Under the pieces are notes generated by a model, which was not told the DNA's origin, searched no databases, and saw only the letters and a program-made list of their open reading frames with translations. A stretch of 64,000 bases of DNA from Corynebacterium mastitidis DSM 44356 (lineage in GTDB: Bacteria > Actinomycetota > Actinomycetes > Mycobacteriales > Mycobacteriaceae), in NCBI RefSeq assembly GCF_000375365.1, contig NZ_AQXB01000003.1, positions 1-64,000 on the forward strand, read 5' to 3'. Below, one piece after another: positions 43,714 to 53,493 of this stretch (within the stretch, counting starts at the first letter, position 1; every line of letters begins with the position of its first letter). The translations under genes were made by a program, and so were the position numbers.

Positions 43714-43850
43714 CTGGCCGCCAGCCTGGGCAACAACATGTCCGTGGCATAGCCACACTAGCCGCCGCAGGGGAAGAAGGACTCCACACATACACACTCA
43801 ACACTCCACACAACACCACACTGTGTGGTGTTGTGTGGAGTGTTGAGTGT
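43714..43850. repeat. 137-bp direct repeat, copy 2, with long hairpin
   Basis: A near-identical copy of 42030-42166, 1,684 bp downstream. It still reads LAASLGNNMSVA-stop although no gene body precedes it, and ends with the same 28-bp-arm hairpin (centre T at 43822 instead of A). It sits 18 bp after the AlbA_2 stop and 32 bp before the leuS stop, so it now also separates two convergent genes. Confidence 0.95.
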
Positions 43851-43882
43851 GGAGTTGCCGGGCGGGAGCGCCCCGGCCGCCC

Positions 43883-46750
43883 CTACTTCACCACCAGGTT
43901 CACCATCCGGCCGGGCACCACGATAGTCTTTACCACGTTCTTGCCCGCCACGTGCTCGGCAACCTTGGCGTCGGCCAGGGCGGCGTCGATGATGGCCTGC
44001 TGCTCGGCGTCGGCGGCCACGGTGATGCGCGCGCGCACCTTGCCGTTGATCTGCACCGGCAGCTCCACCTCGTCGTCCACCAGCCACTTCTCCTCGTGGG
44101 CGGGGAAGGGCACGAAGGCGATGGTGCCCTCGTGGCCGAGGCGGGACCACAGCTCCTCCGCGATGTGCGGGGCCACGGGGGAGAGCATGACCGGCAGGTG
44201 CTCCACCAGCTCCCGGGGCACCTCGTTGGGGTAGGCCTTGGTGAGGTGGTTGACGTACTCGATGAGCTTGGCCACCACGGTGTTGTTGTGCAGGTGCTCG
44301 TAGTCCTCGCGCACCCCGGCGATGGTGCGGTGCAGGGCCTTGAGGTCCTCCTCGGTGGGGGAGGCCTCGGAGACGGTGAGCCGCCCGCTCTCCTCGTCCA
44401 CGATGAGGCGCCACAGGCGCTGGAGGAAGCGGTGCGCGCCCACCACGTCCTTGGTGGCCCAGGGGCGGGAGGTGTCCAGCGGGCCCATCGACATCTCGTA
44501 CACGCGCAGGGTGTCGGCGCCGTAGTCCCGGCAGATATCGTCGGGGGCCACGGCGTTCTTCAGGGACTTGCCCATCTTGCCGTACTCCCGCTTCACCCGC
44601 TCGCCGCGGTAGAAGAACTCGCCGTCGCGCTCCTCGACCTCCTCGGCGGGCACGTACACGCCGCGGGCGTCCGTGTAGGCGTAGGCCTGGATGTAGCCCT
44701 GGTTGAACAGCCTGCGGTACGGCTCCGAGGAGGTGACGTAGCCGAGGTCAAAGAGCACCTTGTGCCAGAACCGCGAGTACAGCAGGTGCAGCACCGCGTG
44801 CTCCACGCCGCCCACGTAGAGGTCCACGCCGCCCGGGTCCTGCGGGCCGTGCCGCTCCGGGCGCGGGCCCGTCCAGTAGCGCTCGTTCTCGACGTCGCAG
44901 AAGGCCTCGGCGTTGGTGGGGTCGATGTAGCGGAGCTGGTACCAGGAGGAGCCCGCCCACTGGGGCATCACGTTGGTGTCCCGGTAGTAGGTCTGGGGGC
45001 CCTCGCCCAGGTCCAGCTCCACCTCCACCCAGTCGCGGACCTTGGCCAGCGGCGGGTGGGGCTCGGAGTCGGCGTCGTTGGGGTCCGCCGCCACGGGCTT
45101 GTAGTCGTCCACCTCCGGCAGGTTCACGGGCAGCATGGACTCCGGCAGGGCGTGCGCCACGCCCTGGGCGTCGTACACGATGGGGAAGGGCTCGCCCCAG
45201 TAGCGCTGGCGCGCGAAGAGCCAGTCACGCAGCTTGTACTGGATCCGGCCGCGCCCCGCGCCGCGCTCCTCCAGCCAGGCGATGGCGCGGGCGATGCCGG
45301 TGGCCTTGTCCGCGCCGTTGAGGTCCAGTCCCTCCTCGTTGGCGGAGTTCACGTGCTCGCCGTCGCCCTCGTAGGCCTGCGCGCTCACGTCGCCGCCCGC
45401 GATGACCTCGCGGATGGGCAGGCCAAAGGCCTGGGCGAACTCGTAGTCGCGGGGGTCGTGGGCGGGCACCGCCATGATCGCGCCGGTGCCGTAGCCGGTG
45501 AGCACGTAATCCGCGATAAAGACGGGCACGCGCTGCCCGTTGACGGGGTTGACGCCGTAGGCGCCCAGGAACACGCCCGTCTTATCCTTGTTCTCCTGGC
45601 GCTCCAGGTCGGACTTGGCGGCGATGTCCGCGCGGTAGGCCGCCACGGCCTCGCGCGGGGTGGCCTGCCCGTAGGTCCAGCGCTCGTCCACGCCCTCGTA
45701 GCTGCCGGTGCCGCCCTCCACCAGGGCGTCCACCAGCTCGTGCTCGGGGGCCAGCACCATGTAGGTGGCCCCGAAGAGGGTGTCCGGGCGGGTGGTGAAC
45801 ACGGTGAGGTCGTGGCCCTGGCAGCTAAAGTCCACCTCAGCCCCGCGCGAGCGGCCGATCCAGTTGCGCTGCATGGTCTTGACCTTCTCCGGCCAGTCCA
45901 CGCGCTCGAGGTCGTCGATGAGGCGGTCCGAGTACGCGGTGATGCGCATCATCCACTGGGAGAGGCGCTTGCGGAACACCGGGAAGTTGCCGCGCTCCGA
46001 GCGCCCCTCCGCCGTCACCTCCTCGTTGGCCAGCACGGTGCCCAGCCCGGGGCACCAGTTGACCATCGAGTGGGAGCGGTACACCAGGCGGAAGGCGTCG
46101 ATCACGCGCTGCCTTTCCAGGGCGTCCAGCTCCGCGTAGGAGCGCCCCTCGAAGCCCTCCGGCAGCGGCATCTCCCCGCTCTCCAGCAGGCCCACCAGCT
46201 CCTCGATGCGGCGCGCCTTGCCCTGCTCGGGGTCGAACCAGGCGTTATAGATCTGGAGGAAGATCCACTGCGTCCAGCGATAAAACTCGGGGTCCGTGGT
46301 GGCCACGCTGCGGCGGCGGTCGTGCCCCAGGCCCAGCGCCCCGAGCTGGCGCTTCATGTTCTCGATGTTGGCCATCGTGGTGGCGCGCGGGTGCGTGCCG
46401 GTCTGGATGGCGTACTGCTCGGCGGGCAGGCCGAAGGCGTCGTACCCCAGCGTGTGCAGCACGTTCTTGCCCAGCGTGCGGTGGAAGCGCGCGTAGACGT
46501 CCGTGGCGATGTAGCCCAGCGGGTGCCCCACGTGCAGCCCCGCGCCGGAGGGGTAGGGGAACATGTCCTGCACAAAGAGCTTGTCCTCCGGCAGCGCGGC
46601 CCCCTCGGCGGCCAGATCCCCCACCGGGTTGGGGGCGTGGAACGTGCCGCTCTCCTCCCAGTAGCGCTGCCACGATCGCTCGATCTGCGCGGCCAGATCC
46701 GCGGTGTAGCGGTGCGGCGGGACGGAGGGGGTTTCGCTGGGATTCGTCAT
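43883..46750 (-). CDS. leuS: Leucyl-tRNA synthetase
   Basis: A 955-residue class I synthetase. The HIGH-type signature is in [17 protein letters not shown] (near residue 65), the CP1 editing domain has [19 protein letters not shown] and [13 protein letters not shown], and the KMSKS-type loop is [11 protein letters not shown] (near 730). The C-terminal anticodon-binding domain ends with [19 protein letters not shown] and a short tail. It is a single gene whose 3' end faces the AlbA_2 cassette; copy 2 of the hairpin is its likely terminator. Confidence 0.97.
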   Translation of the reverse strand: MTNPSETPSVPPHRYTADLAAQIERSWQRYWEESGTFHAPNPVGDLAAEGAALPEDKLFVQDMFPYPSGAGLHVGHPLGYIATDVYARFHRTLGKNVLHTLGYDAFGLPAEQYAIQTGTHPRATTMANIENMKRQLGALGLGHDRRRSVATTDPEFYRWTQWIFLQIYNAWFDPEQGKARRIEELVGLLESGEMPLPEGFEGRSYAELDALERQRVIDAFRLVYRSHSMVNWCPGLGTVLANEEVTAEGRSERGNFPVFRKRLSQWMMRITAYSDRLIDDLERVDWPEKVKTMQRNWIGRSRGAEVDFSCQGHDLTVFTTRPDTLFGATYMVLAPEHELVDALVEGGTGSYEGVDERWTYGQATPREAVAAYRADIAAKSDLERQENKDKTGVFLGAYGVNPVNGQRVPVFIADYVLTGYGTGAIMAVPAHDPRDYEFAQAFGLPIREVIAGGDVSAQAYEGDGEHVNSANEEGLDLNGADKATGIARAIAWLEERGAGRGRIQYKLRDWLFARQRYWGEPFPIVYDAQGVAHALPESMLPVNLPEVDDYKPVAADPNDADSEPHPPLAKVRDWVEVELDLGEGPQTYYRDTNVMPQWAGSSWYQLRYIDPTNAEAFCDVENERYWTGPRPERHGPQDPGGVDLYVGGVEHAVLHLLYSRFWHKVLFDLGYVTSSEPYRRLFNQGYIQAYAYTDARGVYVPAEEVEERDGEFFYRGERVKREYGKMGKSLKNAVAPDDICRDYGADTLRVYEMSMGPLDTSRPWATKDVVGAHRFLQRLWRLIVDEESGRLTVSEASPTEEDLKALHRTIAGVREDYEHLHNNTVVAKLIEYVNHLTKAYPNEVPRELVEHLPVMLSPVAPHIAEELWSRLGHEGTIAFVPFPAHEEKWLVDDEVELPVQINGKVRARITVAADAEQQAIIDAALADAKVAEHVAGKNVVKTIVVPGRMVNLVVK

Positions 46751-47000
46751 GGTTGAACAGTGTAGTAGGTGGGCGGGACGGCCCGCGCCCCCGCGCCCGG
46801 GGCGCCGGGGCCGCCCGGGGCGGAGGGCAAGAGGGCGTCGATACGCGGGCAGGGGAGGACGCGGCCACCCCCTGCCGGATAAAAAAATACCCTCGCGACA
46901 CCCCCACCCTGTAGCCTCAGTAACACTCTATGTCAAGGCGGCGATTCATTAACGAAAAAACCGCCCGTGATAGCTCACACGACCTCAAAAGGAGGCCATT
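46751..47000. other. Divergent region between leuS and the MHS transporter
   Basis: No gene is supported. It holds the promoters of leuS and of the transporter. A G/C-rich half lies next to leuS and an AT-richer half (about 46880-46960) next to the transporter, with an AAAGGAGG ribosome-binding site just before the TTG at 47001. A T-box leader would have to lie in the leuS 5' region; I see no T-box bulge sequence. Confidence 0.4.
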
Positions 47001-48362
47001 TTGACTAGCGCACAAGCATCGCAGGAGATCACCGCGCAGGCGCGCAGGCGCGTGCTCTTTGCCACCACCATCGGTACGGCAGTGGAGTGGTATGACTACT
47101 TCCTCTACGCCGCCGCCGCGGGCCTGGTGTTCAAGCACCTCTTCTTCAGCGAGGTGGAGGGCGGCCTCGCGCTCATCCTCAGCTACTTCACCATCGGCCT
47201 CTCCTTCCTGTTCCGGCCCCTCGGGGCCTTCCTCGCGGGCCACTTCGGGGACCGCTACGGCCGCCGCGTGGTGCTCATGATTACCCTCTTTGGAATGGGC
47301 ATCGCCACCACCCTCATCGGCGTGCTCCCCACCTACGAGAGCATCGGCATCGCCGCCCCGCTGCTGCTGATCCTGCTGCGCATCATCCAGGGCATCTCCG
47401 CGGGCGGCGAGTGGGGCGGGGCGGTGCTGCTCTCCGTGGAGCACGCGCCCACGAACAAGCGCGGCTTCTTCGGCGCCTTCCCCCAGATGGGCGTGCCCGC
47501 CGGCCTGCTGCTCTCCTCCGGCGTGCTGGCGCTGATGAGCAACATCGCGCCCGGCGACGCCTTCCTGGAGTGGGGCTGGCGCGTGCCCTTCCTGCTGAGC
47601 ATCGTGCTGGTGGGCATCGGCTACCTGGTGCGCATGCGGGTGGAGGAGTCCCCCGTGTTCACCGAGATCGAGCAGCGCAAAAAGACCTCCCAGGCGCCCA
47701 TCGGCGCGCTCTTCCGCACGAGCACCCCGCTGGTGCTCGTGGCCGCACTGCTCTTTGCCGGTAACAACGCCGTGGGCTACATGACCGCGGGCGGGTACGT
47801 GCAAAACTACGCCAGCGACCCCGATGGCGCCATCGGCCTCGAGCGCAGCACCGTGCTGTGGGCGGTCACCGCCTCCGCCGTGGCCTGGCTCATCACCACC
47901 GGATTCGCCGGGTGGATCTCCGACCGCTGGGGGCGCCGCACCACCTACGTCGTGGGCTACCTGCTGCAGCTCGTGGGCGCGGTATCGCTGTTCCCGCTCA
48001 TCAACGTCGGCACCCCCGCCATGCTCACGGCGGGCCTGCTGCTGCTCACCGTGGGGCTCGGCCTCACCTACGGCCAGCAGTCCGCCACCTACGCCGAGTT
48101 GTTCCCGGCCTCCATGCGCTTCTCCGGCGTCTCCATCAGCTACGCCATCGGCGCCATCCTCGGCGGCGCCTTCGCCCCCATGATCGCCCAGTGGCTCTAC
48201 GGCACCACCGGCGGCACCGGGGCGGTATCCGCGTACCTCGCCCTCATGACCATCGTGGGGCTGTGCGCCGCGCTCGTCCTGCGGGACCGCACCGGCATTC
48301 CGCTGGGGCCGGACCACGAGGAGGAGCAGGCGGTCTCCCCGCTGCGCTTCCACAAGGCATAA
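47001..48362 (+). CDS. Major facilitator, metabolite:H+ symporter (MHS) family
   Basis: A 453-residue transporter with twelve membrane helices. The start is TTG (after AGGAGG). The MHS signature is in TTIGTAVEWYDYFLYAAAAGL (residues ~17-37), with the cytoplasmic RYGRRVVLM loop near 87 and RIIQGISAGGEWGGAVLLSVEHAP near 128. The central loop carries EESPVFTEIEQRKKTSQAP. MHS members take up organic acids, shikimate, osmolytes or aromatic compounds with protons; the substrate here is not predictable. Monocistronic, with a strong terminator at 48420-48470. Confidence 0.92.
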   Translation: MTSAQASQEITAQARRRVLFATTIGTAVEWYDYFLYAAAAGLVFKHLFFSEVEGGLALILSYFTIGLSFLFRPLGAFLAGHFGDRYGRRVVLMITLFGMGIATTLIGVLPTYESIGIAAPLLLILLRIIQGISAGGEWGGAVLLSVEHAPTNKRGFFGAFPQMGVPAGLLLSSGVLALMSNIAPGDAFLEWGWRVPFLLSIVLVGIGYLVRMRVEESPVFTEIEQRKKTSQAPIGALFRTSTPLVLVAALLFAGNNAVGYMTAGGYVQNYASDPDGAIGLERSTVLWAVTASAVAWLITTGFAGWISDRWGRRTTYVVGYLLQLVGAVSLFPLINVGTPAMLTAGLLLLTVGLGLTYGQQSATYAELFPASMRFSGVSISYAIGAILGGAFAPMIAQWLYGTTGGTGAVSAYLALMTIVGLCAALVLRDRTGIPLGPDHEEEQAVSPLRFHKA

Positions 48363-48419
48363 CAACAAAGGCGGGGCGTATCGACGCCCCCGGGGGGCGG
48401 GGAACCCCGCGATACGCAA

Positions 48420-48470
48420 GGGAAGGCCCGGACCACGGCGCGCAGCGCGTCTCGTGGCCCGGGCCTTCCC
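48420..48470 (+). terminator. Terminator of the MHS transporter gene
   Basis: A long stem (GGGAAGGCCCGG... with its complement ending CCGGGCCTTCCC, about 16 bp with one mismatch) is followed by GTTT. A second G/C-rich dyad lies just before it (48373-48416). Confidence 0.7.
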
Positions 48471-48519
48471 GTTTACTCGGGGCCACGCCCCCAGGCGGAG
48501 CGCCAGGCGCGATGCCCGG

Positions 48520-49767
48520 CTAGGCCCTTCCGGCGGGCTCGGCCGCCTCCGTCAGCCCGGCACCCAGATCCTCCCCGCCCGGCTCGCGCTCGGGGAGATC
48601 CCCGCGAGCGAACTTGTTGATGATCAGGGCGATGGCGCCGTCCCCGGTCACGTTGGCCGCGGTGCCGAAGGAATCGATGGCGATGTAGGCGGCGATCATC
48701 AGCGCCACCTGGTCCTCGCCAAAGCCCAGCATGCTGCTCAGCAGCGCCACCGCCGCCATCACGCCGCCGCCCGGCACGCCGGGGGCCGCGATCATGGTGA
48801 TACCGAGCATGAAGATGAAGCCCACTGCCAGGCCCACGGACACGTCCATCCCCGCCATGTACACGATGGCGAAGGCAAAGAGCGTCAGCTTCATCATGGA
48901 GCCCGCCAGGTGGATCATGGCGCACAGCGGCACCACGAAGCCCGCCACGGAGGAGGCCACGCCGTTACTGCGCACCGCGCGATAGGTCACCGGGATGGTC
49001 GCCGCCGAGGAGGCCGTGCCCAGGGCGGTGCCGTAGGCCGGGAGCATGGTGCGCAGCGCCCGCAGCGGGTTGGTGCCCGTGAGCGCCCCCGCGAGGAGGA
49101 ACTGCAGGATCAGGTACACCAGCGTCATCGCCGTAGCCAGCACCAGCACCTTGCCGAAGGCCACCAGGGTGTCCACCAGGTTGCCGTTCATGCCCAGGTT
49201 GAGGAACATGCCGAAGATGAACAGCGGCAGCAGCGGCACGATGAAGGAGCCGACCACCTTCATCACGATCTGTTCCAGCTCCCGGGTGGCGTTGTACAGC
49301 CGATCCGCCTTCATCGTGGCCATCGCCACGCCCAGGCAGAAGGCCAGGAGCAGGGCGCTCATCAGCTCCATCGGCGGCGGCATCTCCACCGTGAAGTACG
49401 GGGAGAGCGCCCCCGCCTCGATGTCCGAGACCCCCGTGTCCAGGCGCTCCCCGGACAGCAGGCGCGGATACACCCCGCGCGCCACGCCGTAGGCCAACAG
49501 GCCGGAGAGGATGGTGGAGGCGTAGGCCACGGCCGTGGTGATGGCCAGCCACTTGCCCGCGCCCCGCCCCAGGCCCGCGATAGCGGGCGTGATGAGCGCG
49601 AAGATCAACACGGGCACGAAGAATCCCAGGAACTGAGAGAACAGCCCGTTGAAGGTGATAAAGATCCTGGCCAGCGCCTCCGGGAGGAAGAAGCTACACG
49701 CAATGCCGAGGATGATCGCCATGATCACCCGCGCGAGCAGGGAGGAGGCCATGCGCTTGATGTCCAT
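48520..49767 (-). CDS. Dicarboxylate/amino acid:cation symporter (DAACS) family
   Basis: A 415-residue transporter of the glutamate/dicarboxylate symporter fold: eight main membrane segments plus two re-entrant loops. The HP1-type SSAATIPVTYRAVRSNGVASSVAGFVVPLCAMIHLAGS (near 255-292) is characteristic, followed by PGVPGGGVMAAVALLSSMLGF (HP2, near 330) and IDSFGTAANVTGDGAIALIINKF (near 363). It probably imports a small amino acid or dicarboxylate with Na+ or H+. It is convergent with the MHS transporter gene and probably monocistronic. Confidence 0.9.
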   Translation of the reverse strand: MDIKRMASSLLARVIMAIILGIACSFFLPEALARIFITFNGLFSQFLGFFVPVLIFALITPAIAGLGRGAGKWLAITTAVAYASTILSGLLAYGVARGVYPRLLSGERLDTGVSDIEAGALSPYFTVEMPPPMELMSALLLAFCLGVAMATMKADRLYNATRELEQIVMKVVGSFIVPLLPLFIFGMFLNLGMNGNLVDTLVAFGKVLVLATAMTLVYLILQFLLAGALTGTNPLRALRTMLPAYGTALGTASSAATIPVTYRAVRSNGVASSVAGFVVPLCAMIHLAGSMMKLTLFAFAIVYMAGMDVSVGLAVGFIFMLGITMIAAPGVPGGGVMAAVALLSSMLGFGEDQVALMIAAYIAIDSFGTAANVTGDGAIALIINKFARGDLPEREPGGEDLGAGLTEAAEPAGRA

Positions 49768-49949
49768 GCGGTCCTGCGCTTTCTACTATCGACGGCGGGG
49801 CGCCGGACGCGCCGAGCGCGCTCGCGCGCCTCCACGCCACCGGGAAAACGCCCCAGGTAAGCCGTTAGATTACAAGATCGCGCGGGCGGGGCGATAACTG
49901 TTGGACGGAAGGAAAGCGTTTGTCTACCCCCACGCGGGACGGACGCGCG

Positions 49950-49984
49950 ACGAGGCCCCCGGCGGCGGGCGTCGGGGGCCTCGT
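49950..49984 (-). terminator. Terminator of the YsnF-like gene
   Basis: ACGAGGCCCCC and its complement form an 11-bp stem with a G/C-rich loop, 50 bp after the stop of the minus-strand gene. There is no strong T tract. Confidence 0.5.
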
Positions 49985-50034
49985 GGGTGCTCACCGCGTC
50001 GCGGCGAGCGTCGGGCCGTGCGGCCCGGGGGAGA

Positions 50035-50892
50035 CTACTTGCGGGCGTCGCCCTCGGCGTCGGTGGCCACGCCGTCGGTCTCGATGCGCTCCTTCTTCAG
50101 CTCCTCGGACACGCGCTGGGTGTCGGTGACCTGCTCCTTCTGCAGGGCCACCTTCTCCTTGGCCACGGTGTCCTTGGACACGTTCACGCGCTCCTCGTGC
50201 AGGATCACGGAGGCCTCGTCGTCAGTGAGGGCCTGGCCGTCCACCTGCTCGTCGCCGGTCAGCGGGGTGCGCACCACGCGCACCTCCTCGCGGCTGACGG
50301 GCACGTCCACCGTCTCGGTCTCCGTGACCACGAACTTGCGCAGGCGGGCCTCGCCGGTCTGGACGTTCTCCTTGGAGACGTTCAGCTCCTCCTCGGAGCG
50401 GACCAGGCTGCCATCGTCCGCGGCGGCCTTCTTCTCCGTGCGGGCGGCGTCCTGCGCGCCCTTGGTGTCCGTGGTGTTCGCGGCACCGGCAACGTCGGTG
50501 CGGGCGGTCTCGGTGCGGGCCGCCTCCTCGCGGGCGCCGCCGCGCGGGGCGGGAGCCTCGTAGATGTCCTGGTACTCCGCCGTGCCGACGCCGTAGTGCT
50601 GGTTCAGCTCATCCTGGTTGGCGGTGGTCAGGGAGGAGTCGGAGTCGAAGTCCGGGGCGTCCTTGATGAGGTCCTTGGCGAAGGCCAGGCGCAGCTCGCC
50701 GCCCTCGAAGGTGGCGCCACGCAGGGGCACCAGGGAGGAGCTCAGGCCGAAGAGCCCGTGGTTGACCTCGACGAAGGTCGGCTTGCCGGAGTTGTCGTCC
50801 AGGAAGATCTCCTTGACGCTGCCGAGCTTATCGCCCTTGCTGTCATACGCGGTGGCGTCGAAGAGTTCGGCGATATCCTTCTTAGTGCTCAT
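50035..50892 (-). CDS. PRC-barrel / DUF2382 (YsnF-like) stress protein
   Basis: A 285-residue protein starting MSTKKDIAELFDATAYDSKGDKLGSVKEIFLDD, a PRC-barrel domain (residues ~5-90). A variable Ala/Thr/Glu linker follows, then a DUF2382 domain (~175-270) with LVRSEEELNVSKENVQTGEARLRKFVVTETETVDVPVSREEVRV and VILHEERVNVSKDTVAKEKVAL, as in YsnF. Members are induced by general stress and their role is unknown. The ATG at 50892 has an AAAGGAC site. A ~390-bp AT-rich upstream region suggests complex regulation. Confidence 0.9.
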   Translation of the reverse strand: MSTKKDIAELFDATAYDSKGDKLGSVKEIFLDDNSGKPTFVEVNHGLFGLSSSLVPLRGATFEGGELRLAFAKDLIKDAPDFDSDSSLTTANQDELNQHYGVGTAEYQDIYEAPAPRGGAREEAARTETARTDVAGAANTTDTKGAQDAARTEKKAAADDGSLVRSEEELNVSKENVQTGEARLRKFVVTETETVDVPVSREEVRVVRTPLTGDEQVDGQALTDDEASVILHEERVNVSKDTVAKEKVALQKEQVTDTQRVSEELKKERIETDGVATDAEGDARK

Positions 50893-51283
50893 GTTTTGTC
50901 CTTTCATAACTAACACGTTCAATCCAAAATCCGAGTAACCATCTTTCCTCTCGGACACCTTTAACGGTATCAGCACCGAGACGCGATCACCACGAAAATA
51001 TCGCCATGTTACGGGCCGGTAACGGATAAATTTTTCCGCCAGCGGGATTTTAGTTTAGCCGAAAAACACCGATCTAGCTGGTGCTATATCAAATCCGAGC
51101 GCGCGGGGTCGGAGGATACTGCAATGCTCCTCCAATGCATATGCCAGGAGAAGGTTATTAGATTGTTACCACATATTTTCGCGTTTTCCGCCCAGATGGG
51201 GCGCCCCGGCGTCGCCGCGCGTCCCCCGAGCCCCGTTGTATGGCCTTTATCGCCCGGAAAAACAAGGGAAAGAAAAAGGCGCG
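50893..51283. other. AT-rich region between dhaKL and the YsnF-like gene
   Basis: No gene is supported in this 390-bp gap. It contains GTTAC-gggccg-GTAAC near 51012-51029 and an 8-4-8 dyad GATCTAGC-TGGT-GCTATATC at 51071-51090 (one mismatch). It probably holds the promoter of the YsnF-like gene (minus strand) and the 3' end of the dihydroxyacetone kinase transcript. The composition is strikingly AT-rich against the flanks. Confidence 0.4.
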
Positions 51284-52909
51284 CTACTCCTCGCCAAAGA
51301 GCCACGTCACCAGCACCGCGCCCGGATCGATCACCCCGCGGGAGGCTTCGCCCACGTAGGAGGCCCGTCCCTTCCTCGCCACCGCCTCCCGGGTGCGCTC
51401 CGCGCCCGCCACGGCGGCGCGGTACGCCTCCCGCAGCAACCCGCCCTCCGCGTCCTCGCCCCGCTCCGCCACCCGTGCGGCGGCCTCCGCCGCGGGCTGG
51501 AGGGCGTCGAGAAGCGTGCCGTCGCCGGGGCGCGCGCCGCCGAGCTCCCGGATCGCGGCGCACCCGCGCTCCAGTCCCCGGGCCAGGCCGGAGGGGGAGG
51601 GGTCCCGCTCCGCCGCCCGCGCAAGCTCGCGGAAGAGCGTGCCCAGCACCGCGCCCGAGGTCCCGCCCGAGCGGACGAGGAAGCGGCGCGAGAGCCCGGC
51701 GAACACCGCGGCGTCCGGGCCGCGCAGGGGCAACCGCACGTCCCCCAGGGCGGCCTCCATGTTTGCGCCGAAGTCCCCGTCCCCCGCCAGCCGATCCAGC
51801 TCCGTGAGCCGCCCGGCGCCCTCCTGCACGCGCCGCACGAAGGCGCTCAGCCACGCGTTCTCCTCCCCCTCGGCGGGCAGTGCATCCTCCGCGCTCAGCA
51901 CCGCCGGGGCGTAGCGGGGCCGACGGCCCAGGGCGTGCGGCCAGGCGGGGGCGGTGGTGGGGGCGTCGAGAAGCCTCACGACCTCCTCCGTGGCGCGGGT
52001 CAGCGTGAGGGAGGCCCCGGCCATGGTCAGCAAGGTGACGAAGTTGCCCACGAGGCTGCGGCGCACGGTCACCCCGCGCCCCTCCAGCCAGGCGAGCGCC
52101 TGCCCGAAGAGCAGGTGCAGCTCCAGCAGGGAGGTGCCTCCCAGCCCGTTGACCAGCAGGATCACCTCCTCGCCTGCGCCCAGGCGCAGGTCCTCGGCCA
52201 CCTCCGCGAGCAGGCGATCCACGATCTCCGAGGCGGGCGCGGCCTGATCCCTGACCACGCCGCGCTCGCCGTGGATGCCCACGCCCACCTCCATCTGACC
52301 CTCCTCCAGGTCGAAGGTCCGCGCCCCGCTCGCGGGCAGGTGCCCCGGGGCCAGGGCCACCGCCATGCTGCGGGAGTTATCGGCCACCCACTGCGCGACG
52401 TCCGCCACGGCGTCCAGGTCATCCCCGCGCCACGCGGCGGCCCCGGCCACCTTCTCCACCAGCAGGGTGGCGGCGGTGCCCCTGCGGCCCGGCCCCTCGT
52501 CCCCGGGGGCGGTGGCCACGTCCTCGGCCACCCGGAAGTTCATCACGTCGCCGGTGTAGTTCTTCACCACGTGCAGCACCCCGGCGCCCCGGTCCGCCCA
52601 CCGCGTGGCCTCGGTGATCTGCACGGCGTTGGGGGAGGTAAAGACCAGCCCCGGGCACACCGCACTGAGCATGCCCTCGCCCAGGAAGCCCGCGTGCAGG
52701 GGCTCGTGCCCGGAGCCGCCGCCGGAGACCACCGCCACGCGGGGGCCGGGATCGGCGGGCGCCTCCGGGCCGGGCGCTGCCGGGCGATCGACGAGGGCGA
52801 CGAAGCCCCGCTCGTCCCACCGGGCCTGGGGGTGCGCGGCGACGAGCCCGCCCAGGGCCTCGGGCAGGAAATCGGCGGGGGAGTTGCGGAAGGAACGCGG
52901 TGTGCTCAT
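51284..52909 (-). CDS. ATP-dependent dihydroxyacetone kinase (DhaK-DhaL fusion)
   Basis: A 541-residue fused kinase starting MSTPRSFRNSPADF. The DhaK domain (residues ~1-320) has VSGGGSGHEPLHAGFLGEGML and the covalent substrate-binding His in GVGIHGERG. The DhaL domain (~350-535) has LDRLAGDGDFGANMEAAL, the Mg-ADP-binding acidic loop, and RSGGTSGAVLGTLFREL. The single-chain form is the ATP-using type, not the PTS-dependent one. It phosphorylates dihydroxyacetone, and related proteins can phosphorylate other short sugars. The ATG at 52909 is preferred over a longer frame that lacks conservation. Confidence 0.92.
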   Translation of the reverse strand: MSTPRSFRNSPADFLPEALGGLVAAHPQARWDERGFVALVDRPAAPGPEAPADPGPRVAVVSGGGSGHEPLHAGFLGEGMLSAVCPGLVFTSPNAVQITEATRWADRGAGVLHVVKNYTGDVMNFRVAEDVATAPGDEGPGRRGTAATLLVEKVAGAAAWRGDDLDAVADVAQWVADNSRSMAVALAPGHLPASGARTFDLEEGQMEVGVGIHGERGVVRDQAAPASEIVDRLLAEVAEDLRLGAGEEVILLVNGLGGTSLLELHLLFGQALAWLEGRGVTVRRSLVGNFVTLLTMAGASLTLTRATEEVVRLLDAPTTAPAWPHALGRRPRYAPAVLSAEDALPAEGEENAWLSAFVRRVQEGAGRLTELDRLAGDGDFGANMEAALGDVRLPLRGPDAAVFAGLSRRFLVRSGGTSGAVLGTLFRELARAAERDPSPSGLARGLERGCAAIRELGGARPGDGTLLDALQPAAEAAARVAERGEDAEGGLLREAYRAAVAGAERTREAVARKGRASYVGEASRGVIDPGAVLVTWLFGEE

Positions 52910-52961
52910 GCCCCCGAGGGTAGCCGCCGCGCCGGAGAGGCGGCGGCATAAAATAGAACGC

Positions 52962-53378
52962 ATGATCTTTGGCATCGTCCTGCTCGTCCTCGGCCTCATC
53001 CTTACCGTCATCGGCGGCCTCGCCTGGGCGGCAAAGCTCCCCGGCAACGGGGTGGTGGGCATCCGCGTGCCGGAGGTGCGCAAGAGCCGCGACCTCTGGG
53101 TGCTGGCTCACCGCATCGCCGGGCCCTTCTGGACCCTCGGCGGCGTGGCCCTCCTCTTCGGCGCCTGCTTCGCCTTCATCGCCCAGGGGTGGCTGTGGGT
53201 TCTTCCCGTGCTCACCCTCCTCATCGCCCTCGTCGCGGTGGGGGCGGGGGCCGGGCAGGCCGCGCACGCCGTGGCGGCGATCGACGCCCGCCGCATGATC
53301 GAGGCCGAGACCGGCGGCCCCAAGCCCGCCGTGGACGTGGACGCGCTGCGCCGCGCCGCCCGGGCCTCGGACCGCTGA
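52962..53378 (+). CDS. SdpI-like membrane protein
   Basis: A 138-residue protein with three hydrophobic segments (residues ~2-22, ~54-72 and ~78-98). The GVVGIRVPEVRKSRDLWVLAHRIAGPFW block between the first two is typical of the SdpI C-terminal domain. The tail is soluble (AIDARRMIEAETGGPKPAVDVD). SdpI of Bacillus is an immunity protein; in actinobacteria such proteins are common and uncharacterised. It lies upstream of the trp leader, with the trp promoter beginning 80 bp after its stop. Confidence 0.8.
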   Translation: MIFGIVLLVLGLILTVIGGLAWAAKLPGNGVVGIRVPEVRKSRDLWVLAHRIAGPFWTLGGVALLFGACFAFIAQGWLWVLPVLTLLIALVAVGAGAGQAAHAVAAIDARRMIEAETGGPKPAVDVDALRRAARASDR

Positions 53379-53457
53379 GGCCCGCCGAGGTCCGCCGAGA
53401 ACCCCGAGGCCCGCTGGGGCCCAGTGCGCGGCCTCCGGGGGCGGCGCATTTTATTTG

Positions 53458-53487
53458 TTGCCTATTACCTGCACCACTGGGTAGGAT
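53458..53487 (+). promoter_or_regulatory. trp operon promoter
   Basis: TTGCCT (53458-53463), an 18-bp spacer and TAGGAT (53482-53487). The expected transcription start falls at or beside the GTG of the leader peptide (53494), so the leader message may be leaderless. Confidence 0.5.
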
Positions 53488-53493
53488 GGCGGT

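Noticed and set aside
46751..47000. T-box riboswitch upstream of leuS
   Set aside because: No T-box bulge sequence or terminator/antiterminator pair is visible upstream of the leuS start.
47700..48523. Alternative frames overlapping the MHS transporter
   Set aside because: Arg/Pro/His-rich shadow peptides without domains; the transporter frame has a clear membrane pattern and signatures.
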